DNA of 64,000 bases from contig NZ_RJVA01000011.1 in assembly GCF_003751385.1 (NCBI RefSeq), positions 1 to 64,000 on the forward strand, given 5' to 3'. Shown here in pieces: positions 32,973 to 42,900 of the stretch. Below the pieces are notes generated by a model that was given only the letters and a program-made list of their open reading frames with translations, did not search any database and was not told the DNA's origin. The DNA comes from Desulfosoma caldarium (GTDB taxonomy: Bacteria > Desulfobacterota > Syntrophobacteria > Syntrophobacterales > DSM-9756). Both the position numbers and the translations under genes were made by a program. Position 1 is the stretch's first letter. Every line of letters begins with the position of its first letter.

Positions 32973-35261
32973 ATGGAAACAAAGCAAATGAAAAGTCTCT
33001 TGAGCGGCGTGGGTACGGGGTTCGAGAGAGGGCGCCATAGAGTCAGGTCTACGAGGATTGTTTTATGCGCCGCGCTTGTGGCCCTGGTCTTGGCTGCCGG
33101 CGGCGCTTTAGCCCAGCAAAGCGGATCCGAGGCGACCAAGGTCCAGGACATCGTGGTTCAAGCGGAAAAGATTCTCACACCAACTCGACAGGCCGATGAA
33201 ACGGTCTACACGGGAACGGCCATCACCCAGAAGGGTTTGGAAGCCCAGGGGCCTCGAGCGTCCACCAGCGTCTATGAATCCCTGCGGGTTCTTCCCGGCG
33301 TCCAGGTGGAAAGCCCGGACCCCTATGGCTTGGCTGCGGAACAGCAAGCGATTCGAGTGCGAGGTGTTCGTGGCTACCTGGGGGCGCTCACGGTGGAGGG
33401 CATTCCCAACTACGGCGGCAATCCCATCGGTCCCAGGGATTACATCTACGACATGATCAATGTGGAGTCTTTGTCCGTTTATAAGGGAGCGGTGCCGGGA
33501 GATATAGGCACCGGCGTGGGATCCCGCGGTGGCGCCATTTGGCTTCAACCCCGCTGGCCTCAGGAGGACTTCGGCGTTAGTCTGGGCCAAAGCCTTGGAG
33601 CGCACTCCTATACCCGCACCGTGGGCCGCGTGGATTCCGGATCCATCGAAGCCACGGGCACCAGAGTCAGTGCTTCCTATTCCTACACAGAAGCAAACAA
33701 ATGGAAAGGGGCGGGAAAGATCGGCCCACGCCACAACGTCAATGTCATGCTGTCGCAACAGGTGGGCACGTGGCTGGACGCCAAGCTCTGGTTCAACATG
33801 AACGACTTGGAACAAAATCTTTACAAAGCCTTGACATACCAACAGACGCGAAATCTTTCGAATAATTACAATATAGATTTTAACACAACGCGGGCAGGTA
33901 CCGCAGCTCAGGACATAAACTATTATGACTATAACAGGGGGGAATACAATAATAGCGATGTGTTTGCCGTTTTAACGGTGACGCCTTGGGAAAATATTCA
34001 TTTTGTTCTGAAACCCTACTATGCCGATGAAGACACGGAAATTTACCAAGGAATTACGAGCCAAGGGGGGTTGATTCAGAAAAGAGATCGCGACATCGAC
34101 CGCAAGGGGATCATCGGTGAAGTGCGAAGCACCTGGAGGTCACTTTCCGGCACCCTGGGCTATCTTTATGAAGAATCAGATATGAACATCTCTACAAGGA
34201 ATTATGGAATTTCGGGAGACAAATTGGTCTACAGGGGAGTCGGTGTGGCCGCCACCACCGGAACGACTTATATTCACAGCCCCTATGCCAAAATTTCGGG
34301 AACCCATGGATCCTTCGACTGGCAAGCCGGGCTAAAGTATTTTCGATTTAAGGATTCCGATAGTGAAGGCTACACGACCCCGCCTCCTGACTACATTCCC
34401 ACCCCTGCGCCCGACCTAAATAGAAAGGCCCGAACCTACGATATCTGGTTACCGACACTGGGGGTGGGGTATCAGTTGACGGAAGACCTTTCGGTGTATG
34501 CCAGCTACGGCAGGAATTTTATACGACCGTACGCATACATGCCGCTCGTTAGCCTCTACAGCGCCAACCGCCAGACCTTTCAACAAGCAGGAATCACTCT
34601 GAACGATCTTTTTCAAGGCTACGACATGGAAAAATCGGACAATTTCGATCTCGGTTTTCGGTGGAACACCCGATGGTTTGAATTGGCCCCTACGTTCTTT
34701 TACAGCGAGCACAAGAAGTTGCTGACGACCGTCTATGATCCTCGGGTCAACTTGAGTTATCGACAGAACATCGGCCGAGCCCGCGGTTACGGGCTAGATT
34801 TGGAGACAAACATCTTCCTCATGAAAAATCTGACGGTGTTCCTGAATCCCACCCTAACCATTCTTGAATACGACAAGGACATCACCTTTCAGGGGCAGAC
34901 CTTTGACGTGAAAGGTGATCAGGTGGTGGATACGCCCAAGGTCATGCTGCAAGCCGGACTTCTCTACCAATACAAAGACTTGGAGCTTATTCCTTCCCTA
35001 CGGTATTCAGGCAAACGATACGGTGACATTCAACACAAGGAGGAAATCGATTCCTACACGGTTGTGGATTTTGGCGCCCGCTACAAATTGAAAAACATCT
35101 TCTTTGATAACACCCTGGAGCTATCCCTGGATATTTACAACGTGTTTAACAAAAAATATATATCGGGGATCAACGTGTTTGATGACAACAGAGGAGGGGC
35201 CGCTAGTTACTATGCTGGATCACCCTTTACGGCTATTGTTTCGGCCACTTTGAAATTCTAA
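32973..35261 (+). CDS. TonB-dependent outer-membrane receptor (metal-complex type)
   Basis: 762 residues: signal peptide (VLCAALVALVLAAGGALAQ), plug domain with VYESLRVLPGVQVESPDPYG, IRVRGVRGYLGALTVEGIP and GAVPGDIGTGVGSRGGAIWL, and a long barrel ending TAIVSATLKF. The GIP...GPRDY plug variant differs from BtuB. ATG 32973 follows GAGGAGGG. Bases 33840-34010, in the barrel, are visibly poorer in GC than the surroundings, as in surface loops under diversification or exchange. It should import the substrate of the ABC system just upstream. Confidence 0.9.
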   Translation: METKQMKSLLSGVGTGFERGRHRVRSTRIVLCAALVALVLAAGGALAQQSGSEATKVQDIVVQAEKILTPTRQADETVYTGTAITQKGLEAQGPRASTSVYESLRVLPGVQVESPDPYGLAAEQQAIRVRGVRGYLGALTVEGIPNYGGNPIGPRDYIYDMINVESLSVYKGAVPGDIGTGVGSRGGAIWLQPRWPQEDFGVSLGQSLGAHSYTRTVGRVDSGSIEATGTRVSASYSYTEANKWKGAGKIGPRHNVNVMLSQQVGTWLDAKLWFNMNDLEQNLYKALTYQQTRNLSNNYNIDFNTTRAGTAAQDINYYDYNRGEYNNSDVFAVLTVTPWENIHFVLKPYYADEDTEIYQGITSQGGLIQKRDRDIDRKGIIGEVRSTWRSLSGTLGYLYEESDMNISTRNYGISGDKLVYRGVGVAATTGTTYIHSPYAKISGTHGSFDWQAGLKYFRFKDSDSEGYTTPPPDYIPTPAPDLNRKARTYDIWLPTLGVGYQLTEDLSVYASYGRNFIRPYAYMPLVSLYSANRQTFQQAGITLNDLFQGYDMEKSDNFDLGFRWNTRWFELAPTFFYSEHKKLLTTVYDPRVNLSYRQNIGRARGYGLDLETNIFLMKNLTVFLNPTLTILEYDKDITFQGQTFDVKGDQVVDTPKVMLQAGLLYQYKDLELIPSLRYSGKRYGDIQHKEEIDSYTVVDFGARYKLKNIFFDNTLELSLDIYNVFNKKYISGINVFDDNRGGAASYYAGSPFTAIVSATLKF

Positions 35262-35294
35262 AGGAAACATAGCGTCCGGGAGGCGACGAAGACG

Positions 35295-35915
35295 ATGGAT
35301 GACCATGGACCTGGGAACCAAGGCGACGAGTTGTGGCGACGCTGTGTGGACTTTCACGGGCACGAATGCCCCGGATTGGCTCTGGGCTACAAAGCGTCCC
35401 GATTTGCCATGGAAAAACTTAGGGAAGACCGGGCGGCCGACGAGGAGCTGGTGGCCTTTGTGGAAAACGATGCCTGCTTTGTGGATGCCGTGCAGGTGAT
35501 CACAGGATGCACGTTCGGGAAGGGGAATTTCTTTTACCTAGATTATGGAAAAATTGCCCTGAGGCTTCTTAGTCGGCGTTCCGGGCATGGAGTGCGCGTG
35601 TCGCTTAAAAAACAGGTTCATAGCCAGGACTCGGAGCACCGGGCTCTTATGAAAAAAATCATGACCGGAGAGGCCGATGGTGCGGACAGAGCGCGCTTTC
35701 AGGAGCTCAATGAGAAAAGAACTCGAGAAATTTTGGGGAAAGACCCGCGCGAACTCTTTCACGCCGAAAAACTTGAGGGCTCCGTGCCGGAAAGGGCTCG
35801 AATCGAGCCTTCAAAACTCTGTGAAAGCTGTGGGGAACTGACCATGCCCAGCAAGATGGTCGTGGTGGCCGAAAAGGCGATGTGCCGTCCCTGTGCCGAA
35901 AAAGGCTCGGCATGA
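35295..35915 (+). CDS. FmdE family protein with C-terminal zinc ribbon
   Basis: 206 residues. The N-terminal FmdE domain has CVDFHGHECPGLALGYKAS and AFVENDACFVDAVQVITGCTFGKG, with conserved Cys/His for metal or cofactor binding. The C-terminus has a treble-clef/zinc-ribbon pair CESCGE and CRPC. FmdE was named for its link to molybdenum/tungsten formylmethanofuran dehydrogenase; its biochemistry is not settled. It sits between two TonB receptors, suggesting a role with an imported metal or metal complex. Confidence 0.88.
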   Translation: MDDHGPGNQGDELWRRCVDFHGHECPGLALGYKASRFAMEKLREDRAADEELVAFVENDACFVDAVQVITGCTFGKGNFFYLDYGKIALRLLSRRSGHGVRVSLKKQVHSQDSEHRALMKKIMTGEADGADRARFQELNEKRTREILGKDPRELFHAEKLEGSVPERARIEPSKLCESCGELTMPSKMVVVAEKAMCRPCAEKGSA

Positions 35916-36145
35916 GACACTGAAATGGGCGTGCGCCGTCTAGCTATTGGGCAGAGCGGCCTGAGAGGCCTCTCAAGTCTTATGAGGACGCAAGGGGTTT
36001 AAGCACGCTTTGACTTGATCCGTGCGCGAGGGTTCGTGCCATCGCAGGGACGGTATCTTCGCAACCCATCTCCTTGCGGCAAGGACCTCACATTAAAAAG
36101 CACCGCTGGTTTGGAAAGTCATCACGTGAAAGGGAGTGACGAGCA

Positions 36146-38110
36146 ATGTCCAGAGAAAAGATGGTGAAAACTTTGGCGACGTTCACCGGAGCTTTGGCTC
36201 TTGTGTTTATCGCCGGAGTGGGCATGTGTGAGGAAATGCTGGAGCCAACGGTCCTTGAACCCGTGCGTGTGGTCGGTTCGCCCATCATTGAAGGAAATGC
36301 CATTGACGCGTTTGCCGCGCAAAAGACCGTGGTCACGGATCAGCAAATGGAGGACTTGAATGCCCAAGATTTGCAAACCGCCCTTCGACAAACCCCCGGC
36401 GTGACCATTTCGCGCTACAATCCCATTGGATCCTTCGGCGGAGCGACAGGAGGGGCCGTCTTCATCCGTGGTCTTGGATCCAGCCGACCCGGGGCTGAAA
36501 TCAAAACTTTTGTGGACGGAGTGCCTGTTTACATGAGCATTTGGAACCATCCTCTGCTGGATCTTTTGCCCATTGATCCTGCCCAGAGTGTAGAAGTGTA
36601 CAAAAGTCCACAGCCTCACGTTTTTGGCAACGCCTTTGCTGCGGTGAACCTTGTGCCTAAGGCGGCGCTCAAGGAGGGTTATCAGACCACACTGCGGGGC
36701 TCATACGGAAGCTACGACACCGCGGTGGTTCAAGGGGAGCATGGAGGACGTCCTACGGATCGGTGGGATTACTATCTCGCAGGGGCCTACAGGCGTTCCG
36801 ACGGCCACCGTGACAATGCGAACGGTGAGCTTGGCAACGCTTACGCGCGCCTGGGGGGGACCATCAATTCCCATTGGGGAGCCTACGCCTTTGCCCTGTG
36901 GAATGACAATTATGCCGACGATCCCGGTGCCAAGGGGGCACCGCGGGCACAACGCCTCGGGCGCTATGAGACCCGTCTATGGCTCGTGACGGCATCGTTG
37001 ACCAACGAATACGAAAAAGCCTCCGGGTTTTTCAAGGTGTACCGGAGCAGCGGGGAGGGCGACTGGCTGGATCAGCCCACATCCAGAGAAGGAGTTCGAG
37101 AAGACCTTTTCAATGATTTTTTGTTCTATGGATTCAAGGCCCGCGAGAGTTTCAGGTTGTGGCCGGGAAGTGAGCTCGTCGCAGGCTTGGACTGGGACCG
37201 CACGGAGGGCGATTACGTGGCCCGGTTCACGGACGGCAAAAGAGATGTCTGGGACGGCCACGATTTCACCCTTCTGTCCCCGTATGCGGCGTTGAGCCAC
37301 ACCTTTGGGGATCCTCAGGGTTTTCGAGTGATCCCCTCCGTCGGGGTTCGCTACTATGATCACACGGATTTCGATGGGCAGTGGTCGCCCCATGTCGGTG
37401 TGATCGTTGGCTACGGGCACACGGAACTGCACGCGAGCTACGCCCGTGGGGTGCTCTATCCCGGCTTGGATGTTGTGGTGTTTTCCCAAAAAGTCATACC
37501 GGCTTTGAAGGACACGTGGAAGGATCTGGATGCGGAGGTTTTGGACCATTTTGAATTGGGAATTCGGCATCGCTGGGCTGAAAAGCTCACGGTGGATGTC
37601 ACAGCGTTTTACGATGAAGGCTCGGACCGCTATGTGGTGGTGCCTCCACCGCCCTTTCCGCCCATCTATGACAATGTGGAAGACTACACGCTGAAAGGGG
37701 CGGAAGCGACGGCCACATTTTTCGCGACGGATCGGCTCGCTTTTTTTGCCGGGGCCACCTATTTAGTCGCGGATCCCGACGATCTTCCCTACACTCCAAA
37801 ATGGACCGTGACGGGGGGCCTCAACTGGCGTTTTCTGGATCGTTGGACTCTCAATGTGGATGGAGAGCGCGTGGGCTCCATGGCCGTACGCGAGCAGGCT
37901 CGACGCTTCGGCGCCCTCAACACCCAAAAGGTGGACGCCTACGTGTTGCTCAACGGCAAGCTGAGTTATCAGTTTCCCTTGTCTCATACCAAGGCGCAGG
38001 GAACGGTCTATGTGGCCGTGGAAAATATTTTGAATGAAGACTACGAATATCTGCCCGGGTATCCCATGCCCGGAACCAATGTGATGTTCGGTGCCAAATT
38101 CACCTTCTAA
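36146..38110 (+). CDS. TonB-dependent outer-membrane receptor (third)
   Basis: 654 residues: signal peptide (ALALVFIAGVGMCEE), TonB-box-like TVLEPVRVVGSP, plug with NAQDLQTALRQTPGVTIS, GGAVFIRGLGSSRPGAEIKT, FVDGVPVYMSIWNHPLLD, and a barrel ending in NVMFGAKFTF. The plug has the siderophore-receptor-like short form. A 230-base leader separates it from fmdE, with a GAGAGGCCTCTC palindrome but no terminator. The substrate is unknown; position suggests a metal complex. Confidence 0.88.
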   Translation: MSREKMVKTLATFTGALALVFIAGVGMCEEMLEPTVLEPVRVVGSPIIEGNAIDAFAAQKTVVTDQQMEDLNAQDLQTALRQTPGVTISRYNPIGSFGGATGGAVFIRGLGSSRPGAEIKTFVDGVPVYMSIWNHPLLDLLPIDPAQSVEVYKSPQPHVFGNAFAAVNLVPKAALKEGYQTTLRGSYGSYDTAVVQGEHGGRPTDRWDYYLAGAYRRSDGHRDNANGELGNAYARLGGTINSHWGAYAFALWNDNYADDPGAKGAPRAQRLGRYETRLWLVTASLTNEYEKASGFFKVYRSSGEGDWLDQPTSREGVREDLFNDFLFYGFKARESFRLWPGSELVAGLDWDRTEGDYVARFTDGKRDVWDGHDFTLLSPYAALSHTFGDPQGFRVIPSVGVRYYDHTDFDGQWSPHVGVIVGYGHTELHASYARGVLYPGLDVVVFSQKVIPALKDTWKDLDAEVLDHFELGIRHRWAEKLTVDVTAFYDEGSDRYVVVPPPPFPPIYDNVEDYTLKGAEATATFFATDRLAFFAGATYLVADPDDLPYTPKWTVTGGLNWRFLDRWTLNVDGERVGSMAVREQARRFGALNTQKVDAYVLLNGKLSYQFPLSHTKAQGTVYVAVENILNEDYEYLPGYPMPGTNVMFGAKFTF

Positions 38111-38154
38111 ACAGGAACGATACCCAGAGAAAACGCACGGAAAGGTTGTGCGCC

Positions 38155-38766
38155 ATGGCGGGCAGGGCAGAATTTTTTGAGGCAAGGGCCGCTCGGTGGG
38201 AAGAAACCTGTTACCCGCCCGAGGTGCGCGCGCGCCTTGAGGCGTTTCTTCCGCACTTCGGTATCGGCTTAGGGGAATGGGTGTTGGACGTAGGGACAGG
38301 CCCAGGCATTTTGGTTCCCTATGTGCACCGTCTCGTCGGACCTGAAGGCCGCATCGTCGCTCTGGATCTGGTGCGGGCCATGACGGTGGAGGCCTCAAAA
38401 AAATGTGCCGCTCCGTGGGGAATGGTGTTGCAGGCGGACGTGCATGCCATACCTTGTCGAAGCGGCGTCTTTGACCGCGTGCTGTGTTTTGCCGCCTTTC
38501 CCCACTTCAAAGAGCAACCTCGAGCTCTGGCTGAAATGGCTCGGGTGCTCAAGCCCGAGGGAGAGCTCATTATTGCCCATCTGATGAGCCGAGAGGAGCT
38601 CGCGCAGCATCATGCCACCCACGAGGATGTGCGCCGGGATGTTTTGCCCGATGCGCGGACCATGACCTTCCTGATGAGAGCGGCCGGCTTTCATGTGCGC
38701 ACTCTGGTGGACGAACCGGGTCGCTACCTTCTTAAGGCCGTCCGCAGCTGCACCGTCGCACCGTAG
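38155..38766 (+). CDS. Class I SAM-dependent methyltransferase
   Basis: 203 residues with the SAM-binding motif VLDVGTGPGILVPYV, acidic motif II IVALDLVRAM, VLQADVHAIPC and FDRVLCFAAFPHF. It resembles UbiE/arsenite-type small-molecule methyltransferases found beside metal-uptake genes. ATG 38155 has GGAAAGG about 8 bases upstream; GTG 38146 is the alternative. It ends the long plus-strand transport run. The methyl acceptor is unknown. Confidence 0.85.
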   Translation: MAGRAEFFEARAARWEETCYPPEVRARLEAFLPHFGIGLGEWVLDVGTGPGILVPYVHRLVGPEGRIVALDLVRAMTVEASKKCAAPWGMVLQADVHAIPCRSGVFDRVLCFAAFPHFKEQPRALAEMARVLKPEGELIIAHLMSREELAQHHATHEDVRRDVLPDARTMTFLMRAAGFHVRTLVDEPGRYLLKAVRSCTVAP

Positions 38767-39048
38767 GCAGTCGCCTCGGATTCTTCACAAAAAGAAGCCT
38801 TCGGTGTATGGAGAAAGCGTTCGAGAGACCCTGGCCGAGCGCCCATGAAAGGGGCGATCGACGACCTTCCGAGCACGGATTGTGGAAGGATAGTCGCAAG
38901 TCAAAGGGGCCGAAGCCAGAGAGGACCCGTCTGCCCGAGGGAACGTGGTTTTCTAGGGCACAGGCTTTGGCCTCGGCAATTGCGGGTCGGCCAAGGTCCA
39001 GGCCGGCCTCAGCCAGCACCTTCTTTGAGATAGCCGGCCAAGGGAGAC

Positions 39049-39912
39049 GTGGGGCATGCGCATATAGGGTGGCGTGTGATCGAGATCGTGGATTTGAAAA
39101 AGAACTACAGGAAAGTGCAAGCCCTCAAGGGTATCAGCCTTCGAGTGGGGTCCGGTGAATTATTCGCCTACCTCGGTCCCAACGGAGCGGGCAAGACGAC
39201 GACCATTCGCATCTTGACAGGGTTGACAAGGCCCAGTGGAGGTCAAGCCTACGTAGGGGGGCACGATGTGGGCAAGGAACCTATTAAAGCCAAGCGCCAC
39301 CAAGGACTGGTGCCACAACACGTGAATCTGGATGCCGAGTTGACCGTCGAGGAAAACCTCTTCATTCACGGTCGGCTGCACGGCATGGGGCGCGTGGATA
39401 TTGGGCGGCGCATCGAAGAATTGCTGGATTATGTGGGGTTGAAGGAAAAGCGCACAAGCCTCGTCAAGCGCCTTTCCGGCGGCATGAAACGGCGGCTTAT
39501 GATCGCTCGGGCTTTGCTGCATCGCCCCGCCGTGCTCTTTCTGGACGAACCCACGGTGGGGTTGGATCCCGCCATTCGGCGCCGCGTCTGGACGCTCATC
39601 AAGAAAATTCAACGGGACGGCGTGACCATTTTTCTCACCACGCACTACATCGAAGAAGCCGAATTTTTGGCCGACCGTGTCGCCTTCATTGACGAGGGGG
39701 CCATCGTGGCCTTGGACACGCCTCGGCACCTGATGGACGCCCTGGGCCAATGGGCCATTGACTGCTACCGGGGCAACGAGATGGAAACACGCTACTTTAC
39801 CGACAGGGAATCGGCCCGCCGTTATGCCGAAGAGCGCATGAACGGCTACACTCTTCGGCGAGTGAACCTTGAAGACGCCTTCTTGGCCTGCACGGGGAAA
39901 AAAGTCTCATGA
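39049..39912 (+). CDS. ABC-2-type exporter ATP-binding protein (DrrA/NodI-like)
   Basis: 287 residues with Walker [10 protein letters not shown], signature [10 protein letters not shown], Walker [13 protein letters not shown] and switch His [11 protein letters not shown], and the C-terminal domain usual in drug or polysaccharide exporters. Starts GTG 39049 and GTG 39076 are both possible; the latter gives the common beginning [11 protein letters not shown]. Its stop overlaps the permease ATG. The 280 bases upstream hold no gene. Confidence 0.88.
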   Translation: MGHAHIGWRVIEIVDLKKNYRKVQALKGISLRVGSGELFAYLGPNGAGKTTTIRILTGLTRPSGGQAYVGGHDVGKEPIKAKRHQGLVPQHVNLDAELTVEENLFIHGRLHGMGRVDIGRRIEELLDYVGLKEKRTSLVKRLSGGMKRRLMIARALLHRPAVLFLDEPTVGLDPAIRRRVWTLIKKIQRDGVTIFLTTHYIEEAEFLADRVAFIDEGAIVALDTPRHLMDALGQWAIDCYRGNEMETRYFTDRESARRYAEERMNGYTLRRVNLEDAFLACTGKKVS

Positions 39913-40646
39913 GTGGCGCATGGCAGGCGGTTTTTCTTCGAGAGATGCTCATTCTGCGCCGGCGCTTGTTTCGTCAAATCTTCTCTTGGTCCGTGGCGCC
40001 GCTTCTGTACTTGATCGCCTTCGGCTACGGCATGGGGCGCCATGTCACTGTGCAGGGCGTGAGCTATGTGGAGTTTCTCATTCCGGGTCTTTTGGCCATG
40101 ACCAGCATGACCCAAGCCTTTGCCATCGGAAGCGAAATCAACATCGCTCGGTTTTATTGGCATATTTTTGAAGAGTTTCAGGCCGCGCCCATGAGCCATC
40201 TGGACTATGTGCTGGGGGAAGTTTTGGCCGGGTTGTGCCGGGCTATTCTGGCCGGTCTGGTCATTGTGGGGCTCGGAGCCCTTTTCGGCGTATTTCTCTC
40301 GTATAACCTGTACTTTTGGATCGCCTTTGTGCTCAACGGTCTGGTCTTTTCGTCTTTGGCCGTGGCCTTGGCCATGGTGGTCAAGTCCCATGCCGACCAG
40401 GCCTTCATGAACAACTTCATCATCACTCCCATGGCCTTTCTGGGCGGTACCTTTTTTCCCCTGGCCCATCTGCCGGAGTGGGCCCAAAAAGTGTTGCAAT
40501 TCCTGCCCATCACGCACGCGACGTTTGCAATGCGCGACGCCGCTCTTGGCAAGACACCTCCCCTTTTTCCCTTTGGGCTTTTGGCCGTGCTGGGCGTGGC
40601 GGCCTTTGCGGGTGCCGTGTTCACCGTGGACCGAGCCAAGGACTGA
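39909..40646 (+). CDS. ABC-2-type transporter permease (DrrB/NodJ-like)
   Basis: 245 residues with six membrane segments and the ABC-2 motif SYVEFLIPGLLAMTSMTQAF. The late motif PMAFLGGTFFPLAHLPEWAQ is also diagnostic. Forms an exporter with the preceding ATPase. The exported compound is unknown. No efflux regulator is adjacent. Confidence 0.88.
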   Translation: MSGAWQAVFLREMLILRRRLFRQIFSWSVAPLLYLIAFGYGMGRHVTVQGVSYVEFLIPGLLAMTSMTQAFAIGSEINIARFYWHIFEEFQAAPMSHLDYVLGEVLAGLCRAILAGLVIVGLGALFGVFLSYNLYFWIAFVLNGLVFSSLAVALAMVVKSHADQAFMNNFIITPMAFLGGTFFPLAHLPEWAQKVLQFLPITHATFAMRDAALGKTPPLFPFGLLAVLGVAAFAGAVFTVDRAKD

Positions 40647-40909
40647 AGTTTTTTCGTCGAACGTGTTGCGATGCGTTGAGCCCTGATCTCAATGTGCCGC
40701 GGGGGTGTTGTGTGTCACGAGGAGGCCACGCCATGGGCGTTGAATGAATCTACCGGCGTGGAAAAAAACGCCGGGGTAAGAAAAGTCCTGCGCAGCCTGT
40801 GTTTCTTGCCGTTGGGCGAGGTCTGAAGCGCCTAAAAGGTAGATTCGTGCATGGCCGCTCATACGGCCCCGCTCGTTTGCTGCTCGATCTTTTGGGCCGC
40901 CTTGAGACC

Positions 40910-42883
40910 CTAAGCACTGGACGAGCTGTTTGGACGCCGCCGGCGTTCATTCCAAAAGGTTTGAGCGTATTGGTCCGAAAGAACGCGCCGATCGCCTACG
41001 CGCATGGTCATGCCGATGGAGTCCAAATAGTCGAGAATGCTGATGCCGCGGGTTCGCCCGAAACCAAACAGTTGGGAGCAATCGGCGATGGTAAGGGAGC
41101 CATCGCGAAGGATTTTGTCCCGAACCCTTTCCTTGATCTGTTCTAGGGCCTTGCGCGTCATATAGCGCCCATCCCGAAGACGAACCAAAGTTTTTTGGGC
41201 CGTCAGATAGTCGACGAGTTTTTGAACCTCCGGCCTGGAATATCGCTCGCCATGTTCGTCGCAAAAGGTGCCCACGGCAAAAGTGCGCCACCCCAGTTTA
41301 TGGGCGTAATCCAGAATCCTCTGCACGATTTCCTGTTGCCGTCGAGGAAGCGCTGTGACCTTTTCAGGAAGGCGATACCCCGACTCTGTTCGTGCCACCA
41401 TGCCGCGCTGAACCAACGTGTCCAGAACGTGCGCGCAAACAGCGTCGTCCAAGTGTGCATCGACGCGATGCTTGATTTCCTGGGCCGTCACGGCGGCTTT
41501 GAGGGGGGTCTCGGCCAAGATTGCCGATAAGGCTTGAAAGGTTTCTCGAATTAAATGTCTGTAGGCCGCTTTGGGAAGGTAAAACTCTTGGCCTAAGAGC
41601 ACATAACGGTCCTGCCGGCAGGCTTGATTGACGTGGTCAGCAATGCGTCGGCTGGAAAAACCCGTGGCTCGGGTCATGTCCTGAAGCGTCAAGGCGCGGT
41701 TGCCGCTGCGCTGAAAAAGCATGTCCGTGGCACCGGAGACATCTTCCCGAAGAAGACATTCCAGAAAAGGGAGGATTTTGGTCGCTTTGCGTTCCCGAAA
41801 TTTCTGGTTGGAGACTTCCAAAACGGTCCCCCCTCCCAGCACGGCCTCCAAATCCAAAGAACACATCACAAAAGGATCGCGGGCTAAAGCTGGGACGGGT
41901 TTTTCCATTCGCAATTGCACCAACCCCGTTTCTCCGGGGTTTAAGGATTTTTGGTCCATAAGAACGACGAGGGCGTTGTGGCAGCCCGTTCCCAGGTGAA
42001 TTTTAACTCGCGCTTGGTTCCTCAAGGGCTTTGGAGCATGTCGAGAAATTTCCAGCTGGGCGTTGAGGTAAAAGGCCGGGGAAGTGTAGCCTGGAGTGAT
42101 CAAGGCCATTCCATGAGCGACGGCTTCGAAAGGGACCCCCCGCAGGTTGATCCCGGCACGCATGCCCGGTTCTACCCTCGGCACCCTTTCGTGGTGCACT
42201 TCAAGAAAACGCGCCGTTGCTTTTGCGCAGGTGGGAAGGATTTCCACAGGGTCGCCTTCGGCAAGCGCCCCGCACAAAACTGTGCCGGAAACAACGGTGC
42301 CGAAACCCGCCGCCTGGATCACCCGGTCGATCCAAAGCCGAAAGATGGGGTGGACGAAATCCACCGTCACCCTGTCCACCAGCCGCTCCAGCTCTTTGAG
42401 GACCTGAGCAAGACCGCGGTTTTGGAGGGCAGAAAATGGCACCACCACACAGCCGTCCAAGAAAGTGCCCTTGATCAGGTCCCTCACTTCCATTTCGGCC
42501 AGTTCCAGGGTTTCCTCATCGACCAAATCCGCTTTACTGAGGACCACCATCCCGGTTTTGGCCCCCATGAAATGCAGGATTTCCAGGTGATCCAGCGTTT
42601 GAGGCATAATGCCGTCATCGGCGGCCACCACAAGAACTGCCGCCTGCACACTGCTCAGCCCTCGAATGGTATTTTTCAGGAAATCCTTATGGCCAGGAAC
42701 ATCCATCAAAGCCACGCGGCGCCCGTTGGGCAGAACAAGAGGCGCAACGCCCGGTTCTATGGTCAGACCCCGGCGTTTTTCCTCTGCCAGCCGATCCGTG
42801 TCCCATCCGGTCAGGGCTTTGACCAAGGAGGTTTTGCCGTGGTCCACATGGCCGGCGATGCCAATGGTGAAGGACGCAAGCAT
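40910..42883 (-). CDS. selB: Selenocysteine-specific elongation factor SelB
   Basis: Delivers selenocysteinyl-tRNA to UGA codons marked by a SECIS hairpin. 657 residues: GTPase motifs GHVDHGKT (residues 11-18), a DVPGH switch, SKAD for G4 and SALQNRG for G5. Two beta-barrel domains follow, then four C-terminal winged helices (TRATGFSSRRIADHV, RPEVQKLVDYLTAQKTLVRL, LFGFGRTRGISILDYLD) that bind SECIS RNA. ATG 42883 follows GAGGA; the longer frame overlaps the upstream gene. It shows that the organism makes selenoproteins; selA and a UCA tRNA-Sec are not in the window. Confidence 0.95.
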   Translation of the reverse strand: MLASFTIGIAGHVDHGKTSLVKALTGWDTDRLAEEKRRGLTIEPGVAPLVLPNGRRVALMDVPGHKDFLKNTIRGLSSVQAAVLVVAADDGIMPQTLDHLEILHFMGAKTGMVVLSKADLVDEETLELAEMEVRDLIKGTFLDGCVVVPFSALQNRGLAQVLKELERLVDRVTVDFVHPIFRLWIDRVIQAAGFGTVVSGTVLCGALAEGDPVEILPTCAKATARFLEVHHERVPRVEPGMRAGINLRGVPFEAVAHGMALITPGYTSPAFYLNAQLEISRHAPKPLRNQARVKIHLGTGCHNALVVLMDQKSLNPGETGLVQLRMEKPVPALARDPFVMCSLDLEAVLGGGTVLEVSNQKFRERKATKILPFLECLLREDVSGATDMLFQRSGNRALTLQDMTRATGFSSRRIADHVNQACRQDRYVLLGQEFYLPKAAYRHLIRETFQALSAILAETPLKAAVTAQEIKHRVDAHLDDAVCAHVLDTLVQRGMVARTESGYRLPEKVTALPRRQQEIVQRILDYAHKLGWRTFAVGTFCDEHGERYSRPEVQKLVDYLTAQKTLVRLRDGRYMTRKALEQIKERVRDKILRDGSLTIADCSQLFGFGRTRGISILDYLDSIGMTMRVGDRRVLSDQYAQTFWNERRRRPNSSSSA

Positions 42884-42900
42884 GGGATTCCTCGAACGTT

